Positions 7,411-18,629 of a stretch of DNA of 64,000 nt are shown here, piece after piece. The translations under genes and the position numbers were made by a program. Position 1 is the first letter of the stretch. Each line of letters starts with the position of its first letter. Origin of the DNA: Azoarcus sp. (GTDB lineage Bacteria; Pseudomonadota; Gammaproteobacteria; Burkholderiales; Rhodocyclaceae); NCBI GenBank assembly GCA_031285965.1, contig JAITVD010000002.1:20544-84543 (forward strand). Reading direction: 5' to 3'. The notes under the pieces are model-generated. The model did no database searches, was not told where the DNA came from, and saw only the letters and a list, made by a program, of their open reading frames with translations.

Positions 7411-9685
7411 ACTTCTCTAAACATCCCGCCTCGACGACGGTAAGCGCGGTGATGTTGATAATCCTGCGCACCGTGGCGGAAGGCGTTAGCACATGCACGG
7501 GCTTGGCCGCGCCAAGCAAAATCGGCCCGACCGTCACCCCGCCGCTGGAGGCGATTTTCAGCAGGTTGAAAGCGATATTGGCCGCATCCAGCGTTGGAAA
7601 AACCAGCAGGTTGGCTTCTTCTTTCAGGCGCGAATTTGGAAAAACGTACTGCCGCAGACGGGCATCGAGCGCCGCGTCGCCGTGCATTTCGCCTTCAACT
7701 TCCAGCTCGGGGGAACGTTCCCGCAGCAGGCGCAGCGCGGCACGCATTTTCACGGCGGTCGGCGTGTCGGCGGAGCCAAACGAAGAATGCGACAGCAGCG
7801 CCACTTTTGGCTCAACGCCGAAACGCTGCATCTCCTCTGCGGCCAGCAGGGTCATTTCGACGATTTGCTCGGGTGTCGGGTCGTAATTGACGTTGGTATC
7901 GGTCAGAAACAGCGTCCGCCCCGACGTGTTCAGCACATTGACCGTGTAGTAGTGGTTAACGCCGGGGCGGCGGCCCACTGCGGCCTCGATGCTCGCCATA
8001 TGGGCGCGGTGCGCCCCCCTCGTCCCGCAGACAAGCCCGTCCCCATAGCCCAGCGCCAGCAGCAAAGCGCCCGCCAAGGTCGTGCTGCGGCGCACACGGT
8101 TCCGCGCCTCGTCCTCTGTGACGCCCTTGCGCTGCATCAGATCGTAGTAATGCTTCCACATCTCCTCGAAATGCGGGTTATACGCAGGGTCGATTAGCTC
8201 GAAGTTCAGCCCCGCGTTCATGCGCAGCCCCAGCCTGTCGATAGTTCCGATGATGGATTCCGTGCTACCAATGAGAATCGGCCAAGCCATGCCTTCGTCG
8301 ATTACGCCGCGCACCGCCCTGAGCACCCGCTCCGATTCGCCCTCGGCGAAGATGATGCGCTGCGGCATGCTGCGCGCGGCGGCAAAAACGGGCTTCATCA
8401 GAAGCCCCGAATGCCAGACGAGATTGTTGAGCTGGGTGCGGTAAGCGTCCCAATCGCTGATATGGCGCGTCGCCACTCCCGAGGCAATGGCGGCCTCCGC
8501 CACCGCCGGAGCAATCTTGACGATGAGCCGAGGGTCGAAGGGGCGCGGAATGATGTAGTCCGCGCCAAAGTCGCTCACCTTCTCGCTATACGCCGCCGCG
8601 ACGACTTCGCTTTGCTCGGCGCGCGCCAGATTGGCAATCGCCCGCACCGCCGCGAGCTTCATCTCGTCGGTGATGCTGGTCGCCCCCACATCGAGCGCCC
8701 CCCTAAAAATAAACGGGAAGCAGAGCACGTTATTGACCTGATTCGGAAAATCCGAGCGCCCCGTCGCGATGATGGCATCATCACGCACTTCGCGCACCTC
8801 GCCGGGCCAAATCTCCGGCGTGGGATTGGCAAGCGCCAGAATCAGCGGGCGAGCCGCCATTTTGGCGACCATCTCCGGTTTGAGCACGCCCCCTGCCGAC
8901 AGCCCCAGAAAAACATCCGCGCCTTCGATGATTTCGCCAAGGCTGCGGGCATCGGTTTTCTTGGCGTAACGCGCCTTGACCGTGTCCATCAGCGCCGTGC
9001 GCCCTTCATAGACGACGCCCTCGATGTCCGTCACCCAGATGTTTTCCACAGGAATGCCGAGCATCACCAGCAAGTCAAGGCAAGCCAGCGCCGCCGCGCC
9101 CGCGCCCGAAGTCACGAGCTTGATTTCTTTCAGGTTCTTGCCCTGTATTTGCAGCCCGTTCAGGATGGCCGCGCCAACCACGATGGCCGTGCCGTGCTGG
9201 TCATCGTGAAAGACCGGAATTTTCATGCGGCGGCGCAGCTTCTGCTCGATATAGAAGCATTCGGGCGCTTTGATGTCTTCCAGATTGATGCCGCCGAACG
9301 TCGGCTCCAGCGCGGCAATCATGTCGACCAAGCGGTCGGGGTCAGTTTCGTTGATTTCAATATCGAACACGTCAATATCGGCGAATTTCTTGAACAGCAC
9401 CCCTTTGCCTTCCATCACCGGCTTGGCGGCCAACGCGCCGATGTTGCCCAGCCCGAGCACCGCCGTGCCGTTGGTGATAACGCCAATCAGGTTGGCGCGC
9501 GCAGTCAGGTTCGCCGCCTCGCGCGGGTCGGCTACGATGGCATCGCACGCCGCTCCCACGCCGGGCGAATAAGCGAGCGAAAGGTCCCGCTGGTTGGTCA
9601 GCGCCTTGATGGGCGTCACCGCAATTTTCCCGGGCCGGGGATGGCGGTGATAGTCGAGCGCCGCAGCGCGTATTAAGTTATCCAT
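7409..9685 (-). CDS. maeB: NADP-dependent malic enzyme with phosphotransacetylase-like C-terminal domain
   Basis: Oxidative decarboxylation of malate to pyruvate, giving NADPH. The 758-residue length and two-part layout are those of proteobacterial MaeB: an N-terminal malic enzyme domain (about 1-430; [38 protein letters not shown]) and a C-terminal phosphate acetyl/butyryltransferase-like domain (about 440-758; [30 protein letters not shown]). In E. coli MaeB the C-terminal domain is regulatory and responds to acetyl-CoA, and the same is expected here. It is a single gene, separated from ampD by 8 bases, so it may be read from the purL-ampD transcript as well. Confidence 0.96.
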   Translation of the reverse strand: MDNLIRAAALDYHRHPRPGKIAVTPIKALTNQRDLSLAYSPGVGAACDAIVADPREAANLTARANLIGVITNGTAVLGLGNIGALAAKPVMEGKGVLFKKFADIDVFDIEINETDPDRLVDMIAALEPTFGGINLEDIKAPECFYIEQKLRRRMKIPVFHDDQHGTAIVVGAAILNGLQIQGKNLKEIKLVTSGAGAAALACLDLLVMLGIPVENIWVTDIEGVVYEGRTALMDTVKARYAKKTDARSLGEIIEGADVFLGLSAGGVLKPEMVAKMAARPLILALANPTPEIWPGEVREVRDDAIIATGRSDFPNQVNNVLCFPFIFRGALDVGATSITDEMKLAAVRAIANLARAEQSEVVAAAYSEKVSDFGADYIIPRPFDPRLIVKIAPAVAEAAIASGVATRHISDWDAYRTQLNNLVWHSGLLMKPVFAAARSMPQRIIFAEGESERVLRAVRGVIDEGMAWPILIGSTESIIGTIDRLGLRMNAGLNFELIDPAYNPHFEEMWKHYYDLMQRKGVTEDEARNRVRRSTTLAGALLLALGYGDGLVCGTRGAHRAHMASIEAAVGRRPGVNHYYTVNVLNTSGRTLFLTDTNVNYDPTPEQIVEMTLLAAEEMQRFGVEPKVALLSHSSFGSADTPTAVKMRAALRLLRERSPELEVEGEMHGDAALDARLRQYVFPNSRLKEEANLLVFPTLDAANIAFNLLKIASSGGVTVGPILLGAAKPVHVLTPSATVRRIINITALTVVEAGCLEK

Positions 9686-9693
9686 GATGTTCT

Positions 9694-10245
9694 CTAGCCC
9701 TCGTTTTTTGGAAATGATAGCCGCGCCCAGTCAAAAAACGGCCCCGGATCCGTTTTGCGCCCCGGCGCAATGTCCGAATGCCCAGCGATGTCGCACCCCG
9801 GATACAGCAGGCGCAAGCGCCGCAGCAAAGCATCCAGTGCAACATACTGGCGTTCATCGAAAGGCAGCGTGTCGCAGCCTTCCAGTTCTATCCCGATGGA
9901 AAAATCGTTGCAGCATTCCCTGCCCCGCCATGCCGATGCCCCGGCATGCCAAGCGCGGCAGCCCGTCGGCACAAATTGAATCAGTTCGCCATCGCGGCGG
10001 ATGAAAAAATGCGACGACACCCGCAGATGATGAATTTCCGCGTAGTAGGGATGCGCGGCGGAGTCAAGCCGATTCGTGAAAAGCTCGAACACCCCGGAGC
10101 CGCCGAACTCATCCGGCGGCAAGCTGATGGCATGTATCACAATCAGGCTGACGCTCGCGCCCTCTGGGCGAGCATCGAAATTGGGCGACTCGATTTGCCT
10201 CGCGCCCGCCAGCCAGCCGCACGTTTCGCTTTCCTGTTCGTCCAT
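9694..10245 (-). CDS. ampD: 1,6-anhydro-N-acetylmuramyl-L-alanine amidase
   Basis: A cytoplasmic zinc amidase in peptidoglycan recycling that removes the peptide from anhydro-muropeptides and so limits AmpR-type beta-lactamase induction. It is an amidase_2 domain with the expected zinc ligands: His in VIHAISLPP, and His and Asp in GHSDIAPGRKTDPGP. The frame is open further upstream, but the ATG at 10245 gives 183 residues, the same as E. coli AmpD, and leaves purL intact with a 5-base gap; longer starts would overlap purL. No beta-lactamase gene is in the window. Confidence 0.94.
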   Translation of the reverse strand: MDEQESETCGWLAGARQIESPNFDARPEGASVSLIVIHAISLPPDEFGGSGVFELFTNRLDSAAHPYYAEIHHLRVSSHFFIRRDGELIQFVPTGCRAWHAGASAWRGRECCNDFSIGIELEGCDTLPFDERQYVALDALLRRLRLLYPGCDIAGHSDIAPGRKTDPGPFFDWARLSFPKNEG

Positions 10246-10250
10246 CTTCG

Positions 10251-13200
10251 TCACCCCACCCATTCCCGCGCATTCCTGAACATCCGCATCCACGGCGAGG
10301 CATCCGGGCTTTGGTCGCGCAGCCATTGGGGCGACCATGACATTTGGAGCGTACGGGCGGTTCGTTCGGGGTGCGGCATCATGATGGTGAAACGCCCGTC
10401 CGCCGTCGTGAAGCCAGTCGCCCCATCGGGAGAGCCGTTGGGGTTGGCGGGGTAGCTCTGCGCGGGTTCGCCCCGATTGTCGATGTGGCGCAGGGCGACG
10501 AGGGCGGCGCTTTGCGCGGCCTCATCCCGAAAAACGGCGCGGCCTTCGCCGTGGCTCACGACGATGGGCACTCGGCTACCCGCCATGCCCGCCATGAGGA
10601 TGGAAGGGCTGTCCCGCACTTCCGCCATCGTGAAACGCGCCTCAAACTGTTCGCTGCGGTTACGGTGGAAACGCGGCCAGTCCTGCGCGCCGGGAATGAT
10701 AGGCGCAAGGTGCGCCATCATCTGGCAACCGTTACAGACCCCCAGCGCAAAAGTGTCGGCACGGGCGAAAAAAGCCTCAAACCGCTCGCGCAGCATCGGG
10801 TTGAAGAGGATGGATTTTGCCCAGCCCTGCCCCGCGCCGAGCACATCGCCAAAAGAGAAGCCGCCGCAAGCGGCAAGCCCCTTGAATTGCGCAAGCTCGA
10901 TGCGCCCCGATTGCAGGTCGGACATGTGCACATCGACGGTGTCAAATTCCGCATGCGTAAAAGCCGCTGCCATTTCAAGCTGCGAGTTCACGCCCTGTTC
11001 GCGCAGAATGGCGATTTTGGGGCGCATGCCCGTGGCGATGAAGGGGGCGGCAATATCTTCGCAAACGTCGAACGTGAGGCTCACGGAAAGGCCGGGGTCG
11101 TCCGCGTCCGCAAGCGAGTTGAACTCTTCTTGGACGCACTGTGGGTCATCGCGCAAGCGGGCAATCTGATAGCCCGTTTCCGACCAAACGCGCAGCCAGT
11201 CCGTTCGCGGCGCGGAAAGCACGAGGCGGGCGTTGCGGCGGAAACGGATTTCGTCCTTGTCGTTGGGTTCCCCGATGAAGTGATAGTCCAGCCCCGCCCC
11301 GTTCAGGACAGCGCCCACCGCAGCGCGGTCGCGCCGACGAATCTGCACGACAGCGCCCGCTTCTTCGGCAAAGAGCGCCCCAAACAGGCGGTCGTCGAAA
11401 CGGCCTTTAAGCAGTTCCGGGTTTTTGTCCAGCCCGTCGGCATCGTTCATCTGGTTGTCGTAGCAAACGGTGTCGAGCACCAGCGACAAGCCGCAACGGC
11501 TGGCAAAAGCCATTTCGCAGAGGGTGGCAAAGAGGCCGCCGTCGCTGCGGTCGTGGTAGGCAAGGATGAGGCCGTCGCGGGAAAGCTGGCGAATCGCGCC
11601 GAAAAAGGCGGCAAGCTCTTCCGGGGCAACGTCGGGCGCGTGCTCGCCAACGGTGTCATAGACCTGCGCGAGCACGGAGCCGCCCAAGCGGTGCGCCCCG
11701 CGCCCCAAGTCGATGAGGAGCAGTTCGGTCTCCTCGCCTTCCGGGAACTGAAGCTGCGGCGTCAGGGTGCGGCGGATGTCCGCCACGGGCGCAAAAGCGG
11801 TAACGATGAGGGAAACCGGGGCGATGACCTGTTTTTCTTCCTCCGCGTCGTTCCACGCGGTGCGCATCGAAAGCGAATCCTTACCGACGGGAATCGACAG
11901 TCCGGCGGCGATACAGAATTCGGATACGGCTCGAACGGTATCGAAAAGCCGGGCATCCTCGCCCCGATGTCCCGCTGCCGCCATCCAGTTGGCGGAGAGC
12001 TTGACCTTGCCCAGCGCGTCGATGTCGGCGGCGGCGATGTTGGTCATCGCCTCAGCAACGGCCATGCGCCCGGAAGCAGGCGCACTGACGCAGGCCAGCG
12101 GGGTGCGCTCGCCCATGGCGAAGGCTTCGCCCTGCATTCCGGTAAATGAGGCGGCAGTCACAGCGGCATCCGCGACCGGAATTTGCCACGGCCCGACCAT
12201 CTGGTCGCGCGCGGTCAGCCCGCCCACCGAGCGGTCGCCGATGGTGATGAGAAAACGCTTGCTTGCCACAGCGGGGTTGCGCAGCACACGAAGCGCCGCG
12301 TCGGCCAAGTCAAGCTCGGTCACTTCAAAGGGCGGCAGGTGCGTGGCGCGGCGCGACACGTTGCGGGTCATCTTCGGAGGCTTGCCGAGCAGGACGGTCA
12401 TTTCCATATCGACGGGCGCGTCGCCAAAGTGGCGGTCATTGACCACCAGCCGCCCGTCATCGCTCGCCGTGCCAAGGACGGCAAACGGGCAGCGTTCGCG
12501 GGCGCAAATGGCGGAAAACGCGCCGAGGTCGTCGGGGGAAACCGCCAGAACGTAGCGTTCCTGCGATTCATTGCTCCAAATCTCCCGTGGGCTCATGCCG
12601 GGTTCTTCAATCTTGATTTCGCGCAGTTCAAAACGCGCCCCCAGCCCCGCGTGGTCGGCAAGTTCGGGCATGGCGTTGGACAGCCCGCCCGCGCCGACAT
12701 CGTGGATGGCGATGATGGGATTGTCCGCGCCCCGCTGCCAGCAAGCGTCGATCACCTCTTGGCAGCGCCGCTGGATTTCGGGATTGCCGCGCTGCACGGA
12801 AGCAAAATCGAGGTCGGCGGCATTGGTTCCGGTCGCCATGCTCGACGCCGCGCCGCCGCCCAAACCAATCAGCATTCCGGGGCCGCCTAGCTGGATGAGC
12901 AAAGTCCCCGGCGGGAACGTGGGTTTTTGGGCTTGCCGCGCCTGAATGTTGCCGATGCCGCCCGCAATCATCACGGGCTTATGGTAGCCGCGCACTTCGC
13001 CCGAAACGTTCTGCTCAAAGGCGCGGAAATAGCCCGCCAGATTGGGTCGCCCAAATTCATTGTTGAACGCCGCCGCGCCCAGCGGGCCTTCAATCATGAT
13101 GTCGAGCGCCGAGGCGATGCGCGCCGGCTTGCCGTAAGGTTTTTCCCACGGCTGGACAAAGCCGGGGATGGCGAGGTTGGACACCGAGAACCCGGCCAGC

Positions 13201-14183
13201 CCCGCCTTGGGACGCGCCCCGCGCCCGGTTGCGCCTTCGTCGCGGATTTCCCCGCCCGCGCCGGTCGACGCGCCGGGGAACGGCGAGATGGCGGTCGGGT
13301 GGTTGTGCGTCTCCACCTTGGCGAGGATGTGCGCTGTCTCCCGATGAAAACGGAAAACGCCTCCGGCATCCGGGTAAAGCCATTCGGCTTCAAAACCTTC
13401 GATGATCGAGGCATTGTCCGAGTACGCTACGACCGTGCCGCCGGGGTGCGCCTTGTGGGTATCGCGGATCATGGCAAAGAGCGATTTTTCCATCGGTCGC
13501 CCGTCGATGACCCAGTCGGCGTTGAAAATCTTGTGGCGGCAATGTTCGGAGTTGGCCTGCGCGAACATCGTCAGTTCCACATCCGTCGGATTGCGCCCTA
13601 TGCGGATGAAATTTTCGACGAGGTAATCAATCTCATCGCCGGAAAGCGCCAGCCCCAGTTCCGCGTTGGCGGCATCGAGCGCCGCCCCGCCTCCGCCGAT
13701 GACATCCACTGTGGTAAACGGCACGGGCGCGTAATGATGGAAAAGCGCCGCCGCGTCATCGAACGTTGCCAGCACCGATTCGGTCATGCGGTCGTGCAGC
13801 GCGGCGGGCGCGGCATCAGGAGCGCGGGCGACATCAATGAAATACGCAGTGCCGCGCTCGATGCGCGTCACCTTGCCAAAACCGCACTGCCGCGCAATGT
13901 CCGTAGCTTTCGACGACCACGGCGAAATCGTGCCGAGCCGGGGAACAGCCAGCCGCAAAAAACCGGGGGGAAGTTCACCGTCCGGCACGCGGGCATCGAG
14001 CAATTCGCAGAGCCGCGCCAGTTCTTCGCCAGAAAGCGCATCGCTGGCTTCGATGAAATACCAACTGTCCGCTGTCAGTCCGCAGGGTTCTTTTGCGTCC
14101 GGGGCGAGGCTGCGGGCAAGCCGTTCGAGCCGGGGGCGGGAAAACGCGGACGCGCCGCGAAGCTGGAGAATCGGTAGGGACAT
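10251..14183 (-). CDS. purL: phosphoribosylformylglycinamidine synthase (single-chain)
   Basis: Step four of purine synthesis: FGAR to FGAM using ATP and glutamine. At about 1310 residues it is the large single-polypeptide type of proteobacteria, with the FGAM synthase domains (for example [25 protein letters not shown] motif, and [13 protein letters not shown]) and a C-terminal glutamine amidotransferase domain with nucleophile Cys in [11 protein letters not shown] and catalytic His/Glu in [11 protein letters not shown] place the start at the ATG at 14183 ([10 protein letters not shown]); an in-frame TTG 15 bases upstream is less likely. AmpD follows 5 bases downstream, an operon pairing not explained by pathway. 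Confidence 0.97.
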   Translation of the reverse strand: MSLPILQLRGASAFSRPRLERLARSLAPDAKEPCGLTADSWYFIEASDALSGEELARLCELLDARVPDGELPPGFLRLAVPRLGTISPWSSKATDIARQCGFGKVTRIERGTAYFIDVARAPDAAPAALHDRMTESVLATFDDAAALFHHYAPVPFTTVDVIGGGGAALDAANAELGLALSGDEIDYLVENFIRIGRNPTDVELTMFAQANSEHCRHKIFNADWVIDGRPMEKSLFAMIRDTHKAHPGGTVVAYSDNASIIEGFEAEWLYPDAGGVFRFHRETAHILAKVETHNHPTAISPFPGASTGAGGEIRDEGATGRGARPKAGLAGFSVSNLAIPGFVQPWEKPYGKPARIASALDIMIEGPLGAAAFNNEFGRPNLAGYFRAFEQNVSGEVRGYHKPVMIAGGIGNIQARQAQKPTFPPGTLLIQLGGPGMLIGLGGGAASSMATGTNAADLDFASVQRGNPEIQRRCQEVIDACWQRGADNPIIAIHDVGAGGLSNAMPELADHAGLGARFELREIKIEEPGMSPREIWSNESQERYVLAVSPDDLGAFSAICARERCPFAVLGTASDDGRLVVNDRHFGDAPVDMEMTVLLGKPPKMTRNVSRRATHLPPFEVTELDLADAALRVLRNPAVASKRFLITIGDRSVGGLTARDQMVGPWQIPVADAAVTAASFTGMQGEAFAMGERTPLACVSAPASGRMAVAEAMTNIAAADIDALGKVKLSANWMAAAGHRGEDARLFDTVRAVSEFCIAAGLSIPVGKDSLSMRTAWNDAEEEKQVIAPVSLIVTAFAPVADIRRTLTPQLQFPEGEETELLLIDLGRGAHRLGGSVLAQVYDTVGEHAPDVAPEELAAFFGAIRQLSRDGLILAYHDRSDGGLFATLCEMAFASRCGLSLVLDTVCYDNQMNDADGLDKNPELLKGRFDDRLFGALFAEEAGAVVQIRRRDRAAVGAVLNGAGLDYHFIGEPNDKDEIRFRRNARLVLSAPRTDWLRVWSETGYQIARLRDDPQCVQEEFNSLADADDPGLSVSLTFDVCEDIAAPFIATGMRPKIAILREQGVNSQLEMAAAFTHAEFDTVDVHMSDLQSGRIELAQFKGLAACGGFSFGDVLGAGQGWAKSILFNPMLRERFEAFFARADTFALGVCNGCQMMAHLAPIIPGAQDWPRFHRNRSEQFEARFTMAEVRDSPSILMAGMAGSRVPIVVSHGEGRAVFRDEAAQSAALVALRHIDNRGEPAQSYPANPNGSPDGATGFTTADGRFTIMMPHPERTARTLQMSWSPQWLRDQSPDASPWMRMFRNAREWVG

Positions 14184-14517
14184 GGCAGAGACGGGCAAAG
14201 CGGCAAAAGATGGGCGGGACTTGGGTCGCCCCGGAAACGGCGGGAAATTTTCCGCCGGGAAGTTTTGAATTATACGTGCCTCGCCGCTTCGCCTCGCCTG
14301 CCCAAATTCCGTTCGCCGTGTTTATCCCTTTTTTCCATAAAGGATAGATTCTGAAAAAAACCCCTTTTTTTATCTCTGTTTTTGACTTAACAGAGAAAAC
14401 AGCGTGTCACTATCCGTATTAAACTACGGGTATACCTTTACAGCGAGCCGCGCAGCCCTGATGGCTCACATGGCACTGCATCATGAACGGGCAATCGGAA
14501 CATAAAAGGAGGATGGG
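14184..14517. other. divergent intergenic region between purL and ETF-QO
   Basis: This 334-base gap carries the promoters of both genes. TTGACT at 14382-14387 is followed at non-ideal spacing by CACTAT (14408), so it is only a weak promoter candidate for ETF-QO. An AGGAGG ribosome site (14507-14512) sits 5 bases before the ETF-QO ATG. No purine riboswitch-like fold, no RNA gene and no convincing ORF was seen. Confidence 0.5.
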
Positions 14518-16164
14518 ATGGAACGCGAATCAATGGAGTTTGATGTCCTGATCGTTGGTGGCGGTCCGTCAGGCTTGGCGGCGGCGATTCGTCTCAAGCA
14601 GCTTGCCGCTGAGCGCAACCACGACATTTCAGTCTGCCTCATCGAAAAAGGCGCGGAAATTGGCGCGCACACAATGGCCGGAACGGTGCTTGACGTTAAG
14701 CCCCTCACGGAACTCATCCCCGACTGGAAAGAGCGCGGCGCGCCCATCAAGACCGCCGCAAAAGAAGACAAAGTTCTGTTCCTGACCGAAACCAAAGCGT
14801 ATGCCTTTCCGCCCGCTTTCACGCCGGACTGTTTCCACAACCACGGAAACTACATCGTCCGCTTGGGCGAAGTCGTCAAATGGCTGGGCGAACAGGCCGA
14901 GGCGCTGGGCGTGGAAGTCTATCCGGGGTTCGCCGGGGCGGACGTGCTCTATGACGAAAACGGCGCGGTGAAAGGCGTTGTGACCGGCGACATGGGCGTG
15001 CTGCGCGACGGCTCGCAAGGGCCAAATTTCCAGCCCGGCATGGAACTGCTCGCCAAGTACACGTTTTTTGCTGAAGGATGCCGCGGCCACCTCGGCAAGC
15101 GCCTCGAAGCCCGCTACAGCTTGCGCGAAGGCGTCGATCCGCAGACCTACGGCCTTGGCGTCAAGGAAATCTGGGAAGTTCCCGGCAATCCCCATCACAG
15201 CCCCGGTCTGATTATCCATACGGCGGGCTGGCCGCTGACCAACGATGTTTACGGCGGCTCGTTCATGTACCACCTGGACGACAACCTCATCCAGACGGGC
15301 TTTGTCGTCGGCCTGAATTACGCCAATCCGTTCCTGTCGCCGTTCGAGGAAATGCAGCGTTACAAGACCCATCCCGAAGTTCGCAAATATCTGGAAGGAG
15401 GCAAGCGCATCGCCTACGGCGCGCGCACTATTGCCACCGGCAACCTTCAGAGCTTGCCTCGGCTGGTGTTCCCCGGCGGGGCGCTCATCGGCGATGACGC
15501 GGGCTTTCTCAACGCCGCGCGCGTCAAAGGCGCGCATGCCGCCATCAAGTCCGGTTCGCTGGCGGCGGATGCCGTGTTTGACGCCCTTGTCGCGGGTCGC
15601 CAGCGCGACACCCTCACCGCTTTCCCCATTGCGTTCCGCGAGTCGTGGCTCTACGCCGAACTGCACAAAACGCGCAACTTCAAGCCGCTGATGAAAAAAT
15701 CCTTCTGGATCGGCTCCACCCTCTTTGGCATGGATCAGAAAGTATTCTTCGGCAAAGCGCCGTGGACGTTGAGCAACCACTGCGACTACGACAAGCTCAA
15801 GCCCGCCGCCGAATGCCAGAAAATTGACTATCCCAAGCCCGACGGGGTGCTGACGTTCGACCGCCTGTCCTCGGTCTATCTCTCCAACGCCAACCACGCC
15901 GAGGACCAGCCCTGCCACTTGCGCCTCAATAATCCCGAAGTCGCCATCTCCGTCAATCTGGAAGTCTACGATTCGCCCGAGCAGCGTTACTGTCCGGCAG
16001 GCGTATATGAAATCGTGAACGACGGCGAAAACGGCAAGCCCCGGCTCCAAATCAACGCCCAGAATTGCCTGCACTGCAAAACGTGCGACATCAAAGACCC
16101 AACGCAGAACATCGACTGGGTTACGCCGCAGGGCGGCGAAGGGCCGATCTATCAGGGATTGTGA
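14518..16164 (+). CDS. electron transfer flavoprotein-ubiquinone oxidoreductase
   Basis: An inner-membrane-associated FAD/4Fe-4S enzyme that passes electrons from reduced ETF (fatty acid and amino acid oxidation) to ubiquinone. The 548 residues show the N-terminal FAD-binding GGGPSGLAAAIRL, the FAD second motif near GDDAGFLN, and a C-terminal cluster of cysteines in CPAGVYE and NCLHCKTCDIKDP that bind the 4Fe-4S centre, ending in GGEGPIYQGL as usual for the family. A strong AGGAGG lies just upstream. The etfA and etfB genes are not in the window. A rho-independent terminator follows the stop. Confidence 0.97.
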   Translation: MERESMEFDVLIVGGGPSGLAAAIRLKQLAAERNHDISVCLIEKGAEIGAHTMAGTVLDVKPLTELIPDWKERGAPIKTAAKEDKVLFLTETKAYAFPPAFTPDCFHNHGNYIVRLGEVVKWLGEQAEALGVEVYPGFAGADVLYDENGAVKGVVTGDMGVLRDGSQGPNFQPGMELLAKYTFFAEGCRGHLGKRLEARYSLREGVDPQTYGLGVKEIWEVPGNPHHSPGLIIHTAGWPLTNDVYGGSFMYHLDDNLIQTGFVVGLNYANPFLSPFEEMQRYKTHPEVRKYLEGGKRIAYGARTIATGNLQSLPRLVFPGGALIGDDAGFLNAARVKGAHAAIKSGSLAADAVFDALVAGRQRDTLTAFPIAFRESWLYAELHKTRNFKPLMKKSFWIGSTLFGMDQKVFFGKAPWTLSNHCDYDKLKPAAECQKIDYPKPDGVLTFDRLSSVYLSNANHAEDQPCHLRLNNPEVAISVNLEVYDSPEQRYCPAGVYEIVNDGENGKPRLQINAQNCLHCKTCDIKDPTQNIDWVTPQGGEGPIYQGL

Positions 16165-16183
16165 AAACGGCTTGTTTTGCCAT

Positions 16184-16471
16184 TCACGCGATGCCGCCTT
16201 CGGGCGGCATCTTTTTTTCTTTGGCAGGCGCGTAGCCAGAACGCAGCACCGCGATGGCGGCCTGAAAGGCTTCCTTGACCTGCGCTTCGTCGCAGCCCAT
16301 CAATACCGCGTCTTCCAGCGCGTCCTGCGCGTATCGGCGCAGTTCTTCCATGTTCTCTTGCATGATTTTCAGTTTTTCGGTGCAGGAAATCACGCTGCCG
16401 TCCGGCGCGCGCCACGGATTTTGCGGCGTGCCGTAAGGGGCGGAAGAAGATGCGGGGCGCTTGGTGCTCAT
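16184..16471 (-). CDS. small conserved protein of unknown function
   Basis: A 95-residue soluble protein, convergent with ETF-QO. It has a disordered, proline- and serine-rich N-terminus (about 1-30) followed by an amphipathic helical region (EKLKIMQENMEELRR, DALEDAVLMGCDEAQVKEAFQAAIAVL). I do not recognise a named domain. Its last ten codons coincide with the ETF-QO terminator hairpin, which is encoded on the opposite strand. Coding is supported by clean codon usage and by the absence of a better frame, but no function can be assigned. Confidence 0.6.
   Translation of the reverse strand: MSTKRPASSSAPYGTPQNPWRAPDGSVISCTEKLKIMQENMEELRRYAQDALEDAVLMGCDEAQVKEAFQAAIAVLRSGYAPAKEKKMPPEGGIA
16190..16218 (+). 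terminator. rho-independent terminator of ETF-QO
   Basis: Stem GATGCCGCC with GGGCGGCATC, loop of three, followed by seven T residues. It lies inside the 3' end of the convergent small gene. Confidence 0.9.
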
Positions 16472-16565
16472 GGCGGCGGGATTCTAACGCGCTTCACGCG
16501 GCGTCGCCATGCGTGATTCGGGCACGCGCCGCCGCCCTGACGGCGAAATTTGCCGCTTTCCCTGC

Positions 16566-16581
16566 TGGCAAGGTTCTTGCA
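16566..16581 (+). promoter_or_regulatory. sigma-54 promoter of flgK
   Basis: TGGCAAGGTTCTTGCA matches the -24/-12 consensus (TGGCAC-N5-TTGCA) with the invariant GG and GC exactly ten bases apart. It lies 36 bases before the flgK ATG. A sigma-54 activator of the FleR type is encoded at 50.9-52.4 kb. Confidence 0.85.
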
Positions 16582-16617
16582 ATGCTGAAGCAGGAACGTT
16601 TTTTTCGGGGAAACATC

Positions 16618-18600
16618 ATGGCCGGTTTGCTCAATATTGGATTGTCAGGCGTTAATGCCGCGCAGGGACACCTGATTACCACCAGCCACAACATCGCCAA
16701 TGAAGATACGCCCGGCTATCACCGCCAGCGCGTCATCCAGGCCGCGCAAGCGCCGTATTTTTCCGGCGTGGGCTTTTTCGGGACAGGCACGAAGATGGCG
16801 GCTGTAACCCGCGTCTACGACCAGTTTCTTGAAAATCAGGTCTTGAGCACGAATACGCGCCGGACGGAGTACTCGGCTTACGCCTCGCAAATCAGGCAAA
16901 TCGACAACATGCTCGCCGATTCAAGCGCCGGGCTTTCCCCGGCAATGGACGCATTTTTTGCCGGACTGCGGGAAGTTGCCGCCGACCCGACGGGTTTGCC
17001 TGCGCGTCAGTCTTTGCTCTCTTCCGCGCAATCGCTGGTTGGGCGCTTTCATTCGCTGGACGAGCGCCTGACCGAAATCCGCGAAGGCGTGGAATACGAC
17101 ATCCGCGCCGCCGTCGACAAAATCAACACGCTGGCCAGCGGCATTGCCGAACTCAACCAGCGCATCGTGGTGGCGCAAGCGGCAGGTTCCAACAAACCTG
17201 CCAATGACTTGCAGGACCAACGCTGGCAACTGGTGAGCGAACTCAACGAAATCATCCAGGTATCGACCAAAGAACAATCCGACGGCACGCTGTCCGTGTT
17301 CATCTGCTCCGGGCAAAGCCTGGTGCAAAGCAACCAAGCGTCGAAGCTGGGGGCGATACAGGGAAAGAACGACCCGCAACGCTACGACGTAGCCATCATC
17401 CCGCGCAATGGTTCGCCCATCCGAATTCCCGAGCGCCTGATTAACGGCGGCGAGCTTGCGGGGCTGATCGCCTTCCGCCGCGAATCGCTCGACAGCACGC
17501 AAAATCGCCTCGGTATGATTGCGGCGTCGGTAGCGTCCGCCATCAACAACCAGCAAAAACTCGGCATCGATCTGGGCGGGGCAATCGGGCTGGACATGTT
17601 CAGCTTGCCCGACATTCACGTCATGCCCAGCGGCGCGGCGGCGGTGAGCTTCGATTTCGATACCAACGATACCGCCGACGACATATCGAACCTCGGCCTT
17701 CTGACCGACGCGGATTACGAACTCACATATGACGGCACAGACTACATCATCACCAACCTGAGCACGAAAGCCCAAAAAACGCTGACATCGCCGATAGATA
17801 CGTTTGAAGGTTTGAGCATCGACCTGAGCGGCTCCGCGCTCGTAGCGGGAGAAAGCGCCCTTATACAGCCGACCCGCTTCATGGCACGCGATATTGCGAT
17901 GGCCATCACCGACCCGCGCGAGATTGCCGCAGGCTGCCCGGTCATCAGCACTGTGCCGACGACCAACAGCGGAACGGGCAAAGTGTCGGGCATCGTGATG
18001 AACGACGTGGGCGGGCCGGGAACGCCGGGTGCGACGCTCCTCACCGGATGGAATCTGAAAGCGAGCTATAGCGGCGGAACCCTGACGCTGACCAGTTCCG
18101 GCGGCGCAGCGATTTCTCCCGCGACATTGACTTTCAACCCGGCGACCGATTCTTCCGGCAAGACATTTACCGTGACCGACGCAAGCGGATTCGAGTTCGA
18201 GTTTACTTTCTCCGGCACGCCCCAAGATGGCGACACTTTCGACCTGCATCGCACGGAAGCGGGCGTTGCCGACAACCGCAACACGAACTTGCTCGCCGCG
18301 CTGCAAACTTCCAAGTTGCTGTTCAGCAACAGCGCGGGCGAACCCACTGCCACGATGGACAGCGCGTATTCGCAACTGGTGAATAAGGTTGGCAACAAGA
18401 CCCACGAAGCCCAGACCAACGAGGCAACCCAGGCCACGCTTTATGGGCAGGCATGTGAGGCGCGTGACGCGCTTTCCGCCGTCAATCTTGATGAAGAAGC
18501 CGCCAATCTCATCCGTTACCAACAAGCGTACCAAGCATCGGGCCGGGTAATGTCCGTCGCGCAACGCCTGTTCGATGAAATTATTTCTATCGTGCGCTAG
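16618..18600 (+). CDS. flgK: flagellar hook-associated protein 1
   Basis: The first hook-filament junction protein, exported by the flagellar type III system. The N-terminus is typical: GLLNIGLSGVNAAQGHLITTSHNIANEDTPGYHRQRV, here cited as a region (residues 3-39), with the ANxxTPGY-type motif. The C-terminus (SAVNLDEEAANLIRYQQAYQASGRVM and neighbours) is the conserved helical FlgK/HAP end. The central part (about 330-560) is variable and threonine/serine/glycine-rich. At 660 residues it is longer than E. coli FlgK (547) because of this middle part. The start is the ATG at 16618; the frame is open further upstream but the sigma-54 promoter falls there. Confidence 0.95.
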   Translation: MAGLLNIGLSGVNAAQGHLITTSHNIANEDTPGYHRQRVIQAAQAPYFSGVGFFGTGTKMAAVTRVYDQFLENQVLSTNTRRTEYSAYASQIRQIDNMLADSSAGLSPAMDAFFAGLREVAADPTGLPARQSLLSSAQSLVGRFHSLDERLTEIREGVEYDIRAAVDKINTLASGIAELNQRIVVAQAAGSNKPANDLQDQRWQLVSELNEIIQVSTKEQSDGTLSVFICSGQSLVQSNQASKLGAIQGKNDPQRYDVAIIPRNGSPIRIPERLINGGELAGLIAFRRESLDSTQNRLGMIAASVASAINNQQKLGIDLGGAIGLDMFSLPDIHVMPSGAAAVSFDFDTNDTADDISNLGLLTDADYELTYDGTDYIITNLSTKAQKTLTSPIDTFEGLSIDLSGSALVAGESALIQPTRFMARDIAMAITDPREIAAGCPVISTVPTTNSGTGKVSGIVMNDVGGPGTPGATLLTGWNLKASYSGGTLTLTSSGGAAISPATLTFNPATDSSGKTFTVTDASGFEFEFTFSGTPQDGDTFDLHRTEAGVADNRNTNLLAALQTSKLLFSNSAGEPTATMDSAYSQLVNKVGNKTHEAQTNEATQATLYGQACEARDALSAVNLDEEAANLIRYQQAYQASGRVMSVAQRLFDEIISIVR

Positions 18601-18629
18601 TTAATTAGGTAAGAGAAAAGGAGACAGCC

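Noticed and set aside
14184..14517. Purine riboswitch before purL
   Set aside because: No recognisable aptamer pattern; proteobacteria of this type rarely control purL that way.
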